48,745 bases of DNA from an uncultured Ruminococcus sp. (GTDB taxonomy: Bacteria; Bacillota; Clostridia; Oscillospirales; Acutalibacteraceae): the NCBI GenBank assembly GCA_902785425.1, contig CACZYP010000004.1:1-48745 (forward strand), written 5' to 3'. Positions 27,455 to 34,656 of this stretch are shown here, piece by piece. Position 1 is the first letter of the stretch. Each line of letters begins with the position of its first letter. Made by a program: the position numbers and the translations under genes. The notes under the pieces were generated by a model. The model searched no databases. It saw only the letters and a program-made list of their open reading frames with translations, and was not told the DNA's origin.

Positions 27455-27558
27455 TATTCGCTGTTGGGCGATAATTATTGAGTTTGAATACACAAATATA
27501 AAAAACAGGAGCGGAGCGACTCCTTAATTTTCCATTTTCCATTTTCCATTTTCAATTA
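27455..27558. repeat. Modular intergenic repeat, copy 13 (right part)
   Basis: The rest of the core (TTATTCGCTGTTGGGCG... to ACAAATATAAAAAA), CAGGAGCGGAGCGACTCC word and a TTTTCCATTTTCC block. Confidence 0.82.
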
Positions 27559-27611
27559 TATAAGCCGCTTTCCGCCTTTAAGCGGCATATTTATCTATCT
27601 TGAATAACTGA

Positions 27612-27650
27612 ATTTGAAAACAGCACCCAAGGAGCTTGCCTCAGGTGCTG
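27612..27650 (-). terminator. Terminator of the infC-rpmI-rplT operon
   Basis: On the minus strand CAGCACC(TG)AGG pairs with CCT(TG)GGTGCTG around a 6 nt loop and is followed by TTTTCAAATT. A second 7 bp hairpin (27564-27586, GCCGCTT/AAGCGGC) lies just beyond. Confidence 0.75.
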
Positions 27651-27659
27651 AAACATTAA

Positions 27660-28013
27660 TTATAAAGCCTTCTTAGCCTGCTCTACGAGCATTGTGAAGC
27701 CCTTGGGATCGGAGATTGCGATCTCGGAAAGCATCTTACGGTTGAGGTCGATGCCTGCCTTCTTGAGGCCGTTCATAAATGTAGAGTAGTTTGTGCCGTT
27801 GAGCTTGCATGCTGCGTTGATACGAGCGATCCAGAGTCTTCTGAAATCTCTCTTTCTCTGCTTACGGCCGATAAAAGCATAGTTGCCGGACTTGTTGACA
27901 GCCTGCTTCGCCATCTTGAAATGCTTGCTCTTTGCACCATAGTAACCCTTAGCAAGCTTTAAAACCTTTTTTCTTCTCTTGCGAGTCATCATCGCACCCT
28001 TAACACGTGCCAT
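27660..28013 (-). CDS. rplT: 50S ribosomal protein L20
   Basis: L20 binds 23S rRNA, is essential for early 50S assembly, and represses its own operon by binding the mRNA leader in Bacillus and Escherichia. The 117 residues show the standard [24 protein letters not shown] start and the [15 protein letters not shown] segment. GGAGG is 8 nt before the ATG. It is the last gene of infC-rpmI-rplT. Confidence 0.98.
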   Translation of the reverse strand: MARVKGAMMTRKRRKKVLKLAKGYYGAKSKHFKMAKQAVNKSGNYAFIGRKQRKRDFRRLWIARINAACKLNGTNYSTFMNGLKKAGIDLNRKMLSEIAISDPKGFTMLVEQAKKAL

Positions 28014-28072
28014 TTATATTACCTCCATGATATGGTCTCGTTTGTTAATGAAAGAACACTTATCTCTTTGAA

Positions 28073-28270
28073 TTATTTGTAAGGGATAAGTCTCTTTACC
28101 TGAGCTACGTTTGTCTTGTCGGCAACCGTTGTCTGTCTCAGGCCTCTTTTACGCTTTGTTGTCTTCTTGTTGAGAATGTGACTTTTATTTGCGTGTGCAC
28201 GGATGACCTTACCGCTCTTAGAAAGCTTAAAGCGCTTCTTAGCACCACTGTGTGTCTTGATCTTTGGCAT
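28073..28270 (-). CDS. rpmI: 50S ribosomal protein L35
   Basis: A 65-residue basic protein with the L35 signature [15 protein letters not shown] and [20 protein letters not shown] lies 8 nt before the ATG. It sits between infC (19 nt gap) and rplT (59 nt gap). Confidence 0.98.
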   Translation of the reverse strand: MPKIKTHSGAKKRFKLSKSGKVIRAHANKSHILNKKTTKRKRGLRQTTVADKTNVAQVKRLIPYK

Positions 28271-28289
28271 AATTATTTCCTCCTTGGTA

Positions 28290-28811
28290 TCACTTTATCG
28301 GCTTGGGAGCAAGGAACATGAGCATACTTCTTCCTTCGAGTTTCGGCTGTTTTTCAATTACAGCGTTCTCGGCACAAGCCTCGGAAAACCTTTTCATTAC
28401 TTCCATTCCAAGCTCCGGGTGAGACATCTCTCTTCCTCTGAAGCGAATGGAGACCTTGACCTTGTCGCCCTTTTCAATGAACTTCAAAGCCTGATTCAGC
28501 TTAGTGTTGAAATCGTGGGTGTCGATATTGAGGGAAAGTCTTACTTCCTTAATGTCAACCACCTTCTGGTTTTTGCGCTTTTCCTTCTCTCGTCTTGCCT
28601 GCTCGAAGCGGAACTTGCCGTAGTCCATGATCTTACATACAGGCGGCTTTGCCTGCGGCGAGATCATAACAAGATCAAGATTCTTCTCCTCTGCAAGTGC
28701 GAGAGCCTGCTGCGATGACAGAATGCCGAGCTGATTGCCTTCGGCGTCTATCACTCTGAGTTCTTTGCCTCGAATTTCCTCGTTGATGTAGAGTTCCTTT
28801 TTACTGCTAAT
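28290..28811 (-). CDS. infC: Translation initiation factor IF-3, probable ATT start
   Basis: IF-3 binds the 30S subunit, discriminates initiator tRNA and start codons, and prevents premature 50S joining. The sequence shows [32 protein letters not shown] and the C-terminal [16 protein letters not shown] domain. The ATT at 28811 is the best start: GGAGGTG is 6 nt upstream and the product is 173 residues, normal for IF-3. The only nearby ATG (28826) overlaps the Shine-Dalgarno. An AUU start is the classical device by which IF-3 represses its own synthesis. Longer frames run back through the leader terminator and are not credible. Confidence 0.95.
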   Translation of the reverse strand: MSSKKELYINEEIRGKELRVIDAEGNQLGILSSQQALALAEEKNLDLVMISPQAKPPVCKIMDYGKFRFEQARREKEKRKNQKVVDIKEVRLSLNIDTHDFNTKLNQALKFIEKGDKVKVSIRFRGREMSHPELGMEVMKRFSEACAENAVIEKQPKLEGRSMLMFLAPKPIK

Positions 28812-29003
28812 GTTAAGCACCTCCATAAGACCGATCGTCAAAACATCAATAAAAAATGCAGACGCTAAACTCGTCTGCTTCAACACTGCAAAACACAGTC
28901 CTCTGTCAAATTATATGACGGGAAAGACCGCATAATGATAAGTATTGACCCGTGCAGACGACACCCCACAGGTGAAAGCGTTTTTGCGCCTTGCTTTATT
29001 GCT
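28812..29003 (-). ncRNA. infC-rpmI-rplT mRNA leader (L20-type autoregulatory leader)
   Basis: About 190 nt lie between the promoter and infC. They include an intrinsic terminator (28848-28878) and, upstream, TCGTCTGC (28954-28961), which is exactly complementary to the 5' arm of the terminator (GCAGACGA). The two pairings exclude each other, the layout of an attenuator. In Bacillus the same operon is controlled by L20 binding to such a leader. Sequence match to the Rfam L20 leader was not tested. Confidence 0.7.
28848..28878 (-). terminator. Attenuator terminator in the infC leader
   Basis: A 7 bp stem (GCAGACG / CGTCTGC, arms 28858-28864 and 28872-28878) with a 7 nt loop is followed on the minus strand by ATTTTTTATT. 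It lies 37 nt before the infC start, inside the transcript. Confidence 0.8.
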
Positions 29004-29009
29004 TTATGA

Positions 29010-29038
29010 ATTATAACACAGCACGAAAGAATTGTCAA
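29010..29038 (-). promoter_or_regulatory. Promoter of infC operon (perfect consensus)
   Basis: TTGACA (29033-29038), a 17 bp spacer and TATAAT (29010-29015) on the minus strand: both hexamers and the spacing match the consensus exactly. Confidence 0.9.
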
Positions 29039-29111
29039 CACTTTTTTTAAAAAACACAAGAAGAATAAGCCGTCCGTGATCCGCTGCTTAAACTTCGAGC
29101 GAAAACCTTTT

Positions 29112-29412
29112 TTAAATTTACAATTGACAATGGATAATTGCGGTCAGGTTCACTGCGTTCGCCTTTTGTTTAGTGTGGAATGTGGAGTGGCGGAACTCGG
29201 CTTCGCCGGGTCGATTTGTATTAGTCCTCACATAGCCATACTTTTATTTGCTGCCGTAAGATAATTTTCAAGTCTGAAAACACAAATATAAAAACAAGCA
29301 CGCAGTGCTTCCGACATTCGCCATTCCACTTTCCACTTTCCACATTATAAAAAAGGCGAACGAAGTGAGCCTGACCGAAATTTTCCATTTTCAATTTTCC
29401 ATTTTCAATTTA
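29112..29412. repeat. Modular intergenic repeat, copy 14
   Basis: A full-length copy: 7-mer block, CAGGTTCACTGCGTTCGCCT word, GTGGAATGTGGAGTGG block, AACTCGGCTTCGCCGGGT word, core from TGTATTAGTCC to ACAAATATAAAA with TTTGCTGCCG, GCACGCAGTGCTTCC word, CCATTCCACTTTCCAC block, AAAAAGGCGAACGAAGTG word and a TTTTCCATTTTCAATTT block at the end of the ABC ATPase gene. Confidence 0.87.
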
Positions 29413-30279
29413 ACTAAGCACGCTTGCCAAAAACTGCTTTGCTTTCTCAGTTTTCGGATTTGAGAATATCTCCTCAGGCGATCCCGTTTCAAGGATCTTG
29501 CCGTCTGCCATGAATACCACTCTGTCGGCAACTTCCTTTGCAAAGCCCATCTCGTGAGTAACGACAGCCATAGTCATGCCCTCTTTTGCAAGAGATTTCA
29601 TAACTTCAAGGACCTCGCCTACCATTTCGGGATCGAGCGCAGATGTCGGCTCGTCAAAGAGCATCACATCGGGCTGCATGCAGAGCGCACGAACGATAGC
29701 TATACGCTGCTTCTGTCCGCCCGAAAGCTGTGACGGATATGCGTTCGCTCTGTCTGCAAGACCTACTCTTTTCAGAAGCTCCGTTGCTCTTTTTTCGGCT
29801 TCCTCTTTGCTCACCTTCAAAAGCTTCATGGGGCCTATAGTGACGTTTTTCATTATCGTCATGTGCGGAAAGAGGTTGAAGTGCTGGAACACCATTCCCA
29901 TCTTCTGGCGGTGAACGTTTATATCAACGTGCTTGTCGAGCATGTTGACGCCCTCGAAGATTATCTCGCCGCTTGTGGGCACTTCAAGCAGATTGAGCGA
30001 ACGCAGGAAAGTCGATTTTCCCGAACCGGAAGGACCGATGATAACGACTACCTCGCCCTTTTCGATATTCATGCTCACGCCGTCGAGCGCATGAAGCTCA
30101 CCGTAATGCTTTTCAAGATTACGAACCATTATAAGGCTCTCGCTCATCGTGCCGCCCTCGGAAGAGACAGCCTCACTCGGCTTCATCTCATGAGCGTCAG
30201 TTGCTTTTTTGTCTATCTTTTTCTCAATCGCAGCAAACGAATTGTCAGCGCTGTTTTTCTTTTTCTTCTTAGTGGTCAC
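29410..30279 (-). CDS. Polar amino acid ABC transporter, ATP-binding protein
   Basis: The cytoplasmic ATPase of an amino acid importer (GlnQ/ArtP type), 289 residues. Walker A is GPSGSGKST (82-90); the signature [15 protein letters not shown] and Walker [15 protein letters not shown] follow. A charged N-terminal extension of about 45 residues (KKKKKNS..., lysine and glutamate rich) precedes the domain. It is real by context: the GTG at 30279 has GGAGG 10 nt upstream, and the reading frame overlaps the permease end by 11 nt. An internal ATG ([16 protein letters not shown]) would give the standard-length protein, but with a weaker site. Confidence 0.93.
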   Translation of the reverse strand: MTTKKKKKNSADNSFAAIEKKIDKKATDAHEMKPSEAVSSEGGTMSESLIMVRNLEKHYGELHALDGVSMNIEKGEVVVIIGPSGSGKSTFLRSLNLLEVPTSGEIIFEGVNMLDKHVDINVHRQKMGMVFQHFNLFPHMTIMKNVTIGPMKLLKVSKEEAEKRATELLKRVGLADRANAYPSQLSGGQKQRIAIVRALCMQPDVMLFDEPTSALDPEMVGEVLEVMKSLAKEGMTMAVVTHEMGFAKEVADRVVFMADGKILETGSPEEIFSNPKTEKAKQFLASVLS

Positions 30280-30994
30280 TGCTTCTCAGCCTCCTTTCGA
30301 GGATCGATACAAGCTTCGTAAGGATAAGCACCATAACAAGGTAAATGAGCGCAACTGCGATAAGCGGCAGGAATGCGTCGAACGTTCTGCCTCTGATGAT
30401 GTCGCCGCCCTTTGTAAGATCCTGAAGCGCAACGTAACCGGAAACGGACGTTTCTTTGAGCAGCACTATAAACTCGTTGCACAGCGCCGGCAGGATATTT
30501 TTGAACGCCTGCGGAAGGATTATGTACCACATCGTCTGCGCATAGTTGAAGCCGAGCGAACGTCCCGCTTCAAACTGGCCGTTGTCTATAGACATGATGC
30601 CTGCACGGACTATCTCCGCAACGTAAGCGCCGGAGTTTATACCGAACGCACAGATAGCCACAATGACCTCGTTGACGCCGAGCGGCGCAAGGATAACGAA
30701 ATATGTAATAAGAAGCTGAACTACAACAGGAGTTCCTCTTATTACTGTAAGATAAATATTCGCAAGCACATTGAGCACTCTGAGCTTTCCCGTCTTATCG
30801 TGAGTAGCTCTTATTGCGGCAACAAGAAAGCCGAGAATGATACCGATAACGACTGCGCCTGCCGTTATTTTCAGCGTAACGCCGAGACCGTTCCAGAGAT
30901 ACTTCCAGCGGTTATCGGTGATAAAGTCATTTACAAAACGCATTTGAAGATCTTCAAACCACTCGTCAAAGCTCTTCGCAGCAGCAAAATACAT
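30269..30994 (-). CDS. Polar amino acid ABC transporter, permease
   Basis: The 241-residue membrane protein has the His/Glu/Gln/Arg/opine-type permease layout with about five helices. It has the conserved EAA-like loop [33 protein letters not shown] and the [14 protein letters not shown] segment. The frame extends 17 codons further upstream into a 7-mer repeat, but AAAGGGGG 10 nt before the ATG at 30994 marks the true start. It works with the ATPase (11 nt overlap) and the binding protein at 31266-32105. The substrate is probably a polar amino acid such as glutamine, arginine or cystine; it cannot be fixed from sequence. Confidence 0.93.
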   Translation of the reverse strand: MYFAAAKSFDEWFEDLQMRFVNDFITDNRWKYLWNGLGVTLKITAGAVVIGIILGFLVAAIRATHDKTGKLRVLNVLANIYLTVIRGTPVVVQLLITYFVILAPLGVNEVIVAICAFGINSGAYVAEIVRAGIMSIDNGQFEAGRSLGFNYAQTMWYIILPQAFKNILPALCNEFIVLLKETSVSGYVALQDLTKGGDIIRGRTFDAFLPLIAVALIYLVMVLILTKLVSILERRLRSSDH

Positions 30995-31011
30995 ATTAAA
31001 CCAACCCCCTT

Positions 31012-31192
31012 TTTCAATTGACAATTGACAATGGATAATGGACAATTACAGAACTCGGCTGCGCCGAGTTGATTTGTATTAGTTCTCATAAAAATATACT
31101 TTATTCGTTGTCGGAAAGTAGTTCTTATTCTGAAATATAATCAAGCACGAAGTGCTTCCATAATTGTCCATTATCAATTGTCCATTGTCCAT
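31012..31192. repeat. Modular intergenic repeat, copy 15
   Basis: 7-mer block, AACTCGGCTGCGCCGAGTT word, core with TGTATTAGTTCTC and TTATTCGTTG (its right end lost), GCACGAAGTGCTTCC word, 7-mer block. It lies inside the transporter gene set, between binding protein and permease. Confidence 0.85.
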
Positions 31193-31195
31193 TAC

Positions 31196-31227
31196 AAAGA
31201 AGGGCTGCCTTGCGGCAGTCCTTCTTT
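31196..31227 (-). terminator. Terminator hairpin after the amino acid binding protein gene
   Basis: AAAGAAGG-CTGCC pairs with GGCAG-CCTTCTTT (one mismatch, 4 nt loop). The 3' arm is T-rich and the flank repeats CGGCAGTCCTTCTTTG once more. Placed between binding protein and permease, it would let the binding protein be made in excess. Confidence 0.65.
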
Positions 31228-31265
31228 GACGGCAGTCCTTCTTTGTTTACAGCCTTATTTATAGA

Positions 31266-32105
31266 TTATTCCGCAGGAATATACTTTTCTACGATAGCGT
31301 CGAGAGAGCCGTCTTCTTTAAGCTCCTTGAGAGCCTTGTTGATAGCCTCTGTGAGAGCCTTGTTATCCTTGCTTACAGCAACGGCGTAATCTTCGTCTGC
31401 GTAGCTTGTTTCGAGGATCTTGAGTCCGTCTGTGGAAGCTACATAAGATTTTGCAGGCTCGTTGTCGATGATAACTGCGTCAACTACGCCCGATACGAGA
31501 GCAGCAACGGCGTCGTTGCCCTTGTTGTATCTCTTGATGTTTTCCTCGCCGAAATCATCTGTAGCGTAGATATCGCCTGTTGTGCTTTCCTGAACGCCGA
31601 TAGTCTTGCCTTCAAGATCGTCAACGGAAGCGATATCGCTGCCGTCCTTTACGATAACTGCCTGAATGCCCTTAGCGTAGGAATCGGAAAAGTCGATCGT
31701 CTTGAGTCTGTCCTCGGTAACAGTCATGCCTGCCATACCGATATCAACGGAGCCTGTCTGAACTGCGCCGATGATAGAGCCGAACTCCATGTCCTTTATC
31801 TCAAGCTCTACGCCGAGCTTGTCTGCGATGAGCTTTGCAGCCTCTGCGTCGATACCTACGATCTCCTCGTTCTCGTAATACTCATACGGAGGGAACGAAG
31901 CGTTTGTAGCCATTGTGAGCTTGCCTTCTGTTGCGAACTTGATCTCGCCTGCTGCCTCGTCCTTTGTAGCTGTATCTGCTGTTGCTACAGCGGCAGATTC
32001 AACCGGAGTACTGCTTGTTGTTTCGTCCTTCTTCTCGCAGGCAGTGCATGCAGCGATCATAGCGCATGCAAGAAATGCTGCGAGTATTCTCTTGATATTC
32101 TTCAT
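31266..32105 (-). CDS. Polar amino acid ABC transporter, substrate-binding lipoprotein
   Basis: The 279-residue family 3 extracellular solute-binding protein has a lipoprotein signal (MKNIKRILAAFLACAMIAAC, probable lipid Cys20). It then has a Thr/Ser/Ala-rich linker and the SBP core: TMATNASFPPYEYYENEEIVGIDAEAAKLIADKLG is the hallmark start, with AGMTVTEDRLKTIDFSDSY after it. GGAG lies 8 nt before the ATG at 32105; the 19 extra upstream codons are not used. A TTGACT-17-TATTAT promoter precedes it. Confidence 0.94.
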   Translation of the reverse strand: MKNIKRILAAFLACAMIAACTACEKKDETTSSTPVESAAVATADTATKDEAAGEIKFATEGKLTMATNASFPPYEYYENEEIVGIDAEAAKLIADKLGVELEIKDMEFGSIIGAVQTGSVDIGMAGMTVTEDRLKTIDFSDSYAKGIQAVIVKDGSDIASVDDLEGKTIGVQESTTGDIYATDDFGEENIKRYNKGNDAVAALVSGVVDAVIIDNEPAKSYVASTDGLKILETSYADEDYAVAVSKDNKALTEAINKALKELKEDGSLDAIVEKYIPAE

Positions 32106-32152
32106 ATTTCTTTCTCCTTTTTTATACGGGTGATCCCCATAATTACCGTTAC

Positions 32153-32181
32153 ATAATAACACCGTAACAAAGCTTAGTCAA
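32153..32181 (-). promoter_or_regulatory. Promoter of amino acid ABC transporter
   Basis: TTGACT (32176-32181), a 17 bp spacer and TATTAT (32153-32158) on the minus strand. Just upstream lies an inverted repeat, TGTATAAAAG (32197-32206) and CTTTTATGCA (32213-32222), which could be an operator, though it overlaps the terminator of the preceding operon. Confidence 0.75.
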
Positions 32182-32199
32182 GAGTAATTTCACAAATGT

Positions 32200-32233
32200 A
32201 TAAAAGTTCGGTCTTTTATGCAAAAAACCGAAC
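32200..32233 (-). terminator. Terminator of the TrpXYZ-like operon
   Basis: On the minus strand GTTCGGT (32227-32233) and ACCGAAC (32206-32212) pair around a 14 nt loop and are followed by TTTTAT. It lies between the end of the upstream ABC operon and the next promoter. Confidence 0.6.
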
Positions 32234-32302
32234 GTCATACTCCGAATAATCGGACAGATGTTTAAACTGACTGTAAAATTCATAATTGATTTACTGTTAT
32301 TT

Positions 32303-32494
32303 TGAATGGAAAATGGAAAATTGAAAATGGAAAATTGCGGAACTCGGCTGCGCCGAGTTGAATTTGTATTAACTATCGCAAAACCACACAATATTCGCTG
32401 CTGTAAGAAACAAATTAAGAGTTTATTCAAACAACCCCTATAATCAAGCACGAAGTGCTTCCGAAATTTTCCATTTTCCATTTTCAATTTTCAA
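32303..32494. repeat. Modular intergenic repeat, copy 16
   Basis: GGAAAATGGAAAATTG block, AACTCGGCTGCGCCGAGTT word, core with TGTATTAACTATC and ATATTCGCTG, GCACGAAGTGCTTCC word, TTTTCCATTTTCAATTTTC block ending at the ATPase stop codon. Confidence 0.85.
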
Positions 32495-33292
32495 TTATTT
32501 CTCAAGCAGCATTCTGTCGTTTGAAAGATTCGAGCCGCTGATCTCTTTGAACTTTGCAAGGAGCGTTTCTACGGTGAGGTTCTTTTTCTCTTCGCCCTTG
32601 ATGTCGAAGATGATCCTGCCGTCGTTCATCATGATGAGGCGGTTGCCGTGTGTGATGGCGTCGTTCATGTTGTGAGTTACCATCAGAGCGGTGAGCTTAT
32701 TCTCCGAAATGATCTTATCGGAAAGCTCCAGAACTTTTGCCGCCGTTTTCGGGTCGAGCGCCGCCGTGTGCTCGTCAAGAAGAAGCACTCTCGGCTTTTT
32801 GATCGTTGCCATAAGAAGCGTGATAGCCTGGCGCTGACCGCCCGAAAGCAAGCCTACCTTAGCCGTCATTCTGTCCTCTAAGCCGAGGTCGAACTCTTTG
32901 AGCATCTCCTTGTACTTCTCACGCTCTGCCGATGTAACGCCCCACGAAAGTCCTCTGTGCTGACCTCTACGTGCAGCGATAGCAAGGTTCTCGTCGATAC
33001 CCATATCGGCTACGGTGCCCATTCTCGGATCCTGGAAAACTCTTCCGAGGAATTTTGCACGCTTATGCTCGGGAAGACCCGAAACGTCCTGACCGTCGAT
33101 AAGTATCATGCCGTTGTCAACAGGCCATGTGCCTGCAACGGAGTTGAGCATTGTTGATTTTCCTGCGCCGTTGCCGCCGATGACCGTACAGAAATCGCCG
33201 TCTTCAAGCTTAAGGCTCAAGCCTTTGAGCGCCATCTTTTCGTTGATGGTTCCGGGGTTGAAGGTCTTGTATACGTCTCTTATTTCAAGCAT
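32495..33292 (-). CDS. ABC transporter ATP-binding protein, TrpXYZ-like
   Basis: The 265-residue ATPase has Walker A GGNGAGKST (39-47), Q-loop VFQDPRMGT, signature LSGGQRQAITLLMA and Walker B RVLLLDEHTAALDP. With a permease like 33292-34482 and a binding protein of the ABC_sub_bind family, it matches the three-gene systems for which tryptophan or tyrosine uptake has been reported in streptococci. Substrate here is not proven. Its ATG shares one base with the permease stop (TGATG), so translation is coupled. Confidence 0.92.
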   Translation of the reverse strand: MLEIRDVYKTFNPGTINEKMALKGLSLKLEDGDFCTVIGGNGAGKSTMLNSVAGTWPVDNGMILIDGQDVSGLPEHKRAKFLGRVFQDPRMGTVADMGIDENLAIAARRGQHRGLSWGVTSAEREKYKEMLKEFDLGLEDRMTAKVGLLSGGQRQAITLLMATIKKPRVLLLDEHTAALDPKTAAKVLELSDKIISENKLTALMVTHNMNDAITHGNRLIMMNDGRIIFDIKGEEKKNLTVETLLAKFKEISGSNLSNDRMLLEK

Positions 33293-34482
33293 CAGTGTCT
33301 TCCCCCTTTGTTCTTCGGCTTGTTGTACGCCTTTTTATTCTTAACGTTCTTGTTGACGTTCTTCTGATCGTTAACGCTTTTCTTGAGCGATGTCTGCTGC
33401 TTTGCTTTGTCCTTTTCCATTGCAGCTTTCAGCTTGTTCTCTTCTTTTTTGTCGGACTCTGCCTGCGCTTTTGTCTTTGCTGCGGCTGCTCCGGCGTCCA
33501 TGTGAAGCTCGCCCATTATAGCGCCGCTTGCAGCAAGCTTCTTGTTTTTCTTTGCCGATCTCTTGAAAGAATTCTTCGACATTTCTTTAAGGTTCGGAAC
33601 TGCAAGGAAGAGCGCAACGATAACAGCTGTGAAGAGCTTTGTGTCGTCCGTAGGCATTTTGAGCCAGAGAACGATACCCATTGCGATATAGTAAAGGATA
33701 CCGCCGACAACAACGAAAAGGAGCTTTATGATAAAATTGCTCTTCTTGCGGAAGATAGCGTCACCGATGACCATGCCGATGATAACTGCGGCAAGACCGA
33801 TAACGATAGCGCCTCTGCCCATGTTTACATCTGCAAAGCCCTGATACTGTGCAAAGAGAGAGCCGGAAAGAGCTACAAGGCCGTTCGAGATAGCAAGAGC
33901 GAGCACCTTTGCCGTGTTGATGTTGATGCCCTGAGCCTTGCTCATATTGGGGTTGGAGCCTGTGGATCTGATAGTCGAGCCCATCTCGGTACCGAAGAAC
34001 CAGTACATAAGGCCGATAGTTACAGCAACAAAAATAAGGCCGAAACAGATAGCCTTCGGGATATCGCTTGCGCTTAAGATAAGGCTGTAGTTACGATAGC
34101 TTACGGGCAGATTCGCCTTGCCCATTATATTCAGGTTGACGGAGTACAAGGCTATCTGAGTAAGTATGCCCGACAGGATATCGGGAATACCGAGCACCGT
34201 GTGCAGGAAGCCCGTTACAAGGCCTGCAAGGATACCTGCTGCAAGAGCGATAAGAGCCGCCGCCCACGCAGGAACGCCGTTGATAATAAGTATAGCTGTT
34301 ACGGCGCCGCCCGTAGCGAACGAGCCGTCAACGGTAAGGTCTGCAAAGTTGAGCAGACGGAATGTAATAAACAGTCCGAGAGCCATCAAGCCCCATATGA
34401 TGCCCTGCGCAACGTTACCGGGAAGCTGCGACACGAACGTTACGGGGTTCAGCGACTGAAAGTAAGAGATCAAAGAATCCAT
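33292..34482 (-). CDS. ABC transporter permease, TrpXYZ-like, with Lys-rich tail
   Basis: The 396-residue protein has about eight or nine membrane helices in residues 1-300 (GLMALGLFITFRLLNFADLTVDGSF near the start), in the branched-chain-type permease fold. The last ~85 residues are extremely basic and low complexity (KKNKKLAAS, KKEENKLKAAMEKDKAKQQ, KNVNKNVKNKKAYNKPKNK) and would lie in the cytoplasm. Such a tail is not a usual part of the family. Start at the ATG at 34482 (MDSLISYF), preceded by GGTGA; the 23 upstream codons cross the intergenic hairpin region. Confidence 0.9.
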   Translation of the reverse strand: MDSLISYFQSLNPVTFVSQLPGNVAQGIIWGLMALGLFITFRLLNFADLTVDGSFATGGAVTAILIINGVPAWAAALIALAAGILAGLVTGFLHTVLGIPDILSGILTQIALYSVNLNIMGKANLPVSYRNYSLILSASDIPKAICFGLIFVAVTIGLMYWFFGTEMGSTIRSTGSNPNMSKAQGININTAKVLALAISNGLVALSGSLFAQYQGFADVNMGRGAIVIGLAAVIIGMVIGDAIFRKKSNFIIKLLFVVVGGILYYIAMGIVLWLKMPTDDTKLFTAVIVALFLAVPNLKEMSKNSFKRSAKKNKKLAASGAIMGELHMDAGAAAAKTKAQAESDKKEENKLKAAMEKDKAKQQTSLKKSVNDQKNVNKNVKNKKAYNKPKNKGGRH

Positions 34483-34530
34483 ATGTTCACCATTTTCCTG
34501 ATAAATGTAAATTTGCCGAGAAACGCAAAT

Positions 34531-34558
34531 ATTTGGGGTGTCGATTGGCACCCCAAAT
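34531..34558. terminator. Intra-operon hairpin between binding protein and permease
   Basis: A perfect 10 bp stem, ATTTGGGGTG (34531-34540) and CACCCCAAAT (34549-34558), with an 8 nt loop. The T-run is weak on either side, so partial termination or 3' end protection of the binding protein message is the likely role. Confidence 0.6.
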
Positions 34559-34656
34559 ACCGGCAGTTTATACGGTTTTTAATAACTAATAAAGCCGCAG
34601 CATCATCGAATACATCAGCACTCGGCTGCTGTCACGCTGTTGCTTTATTACAGTAA

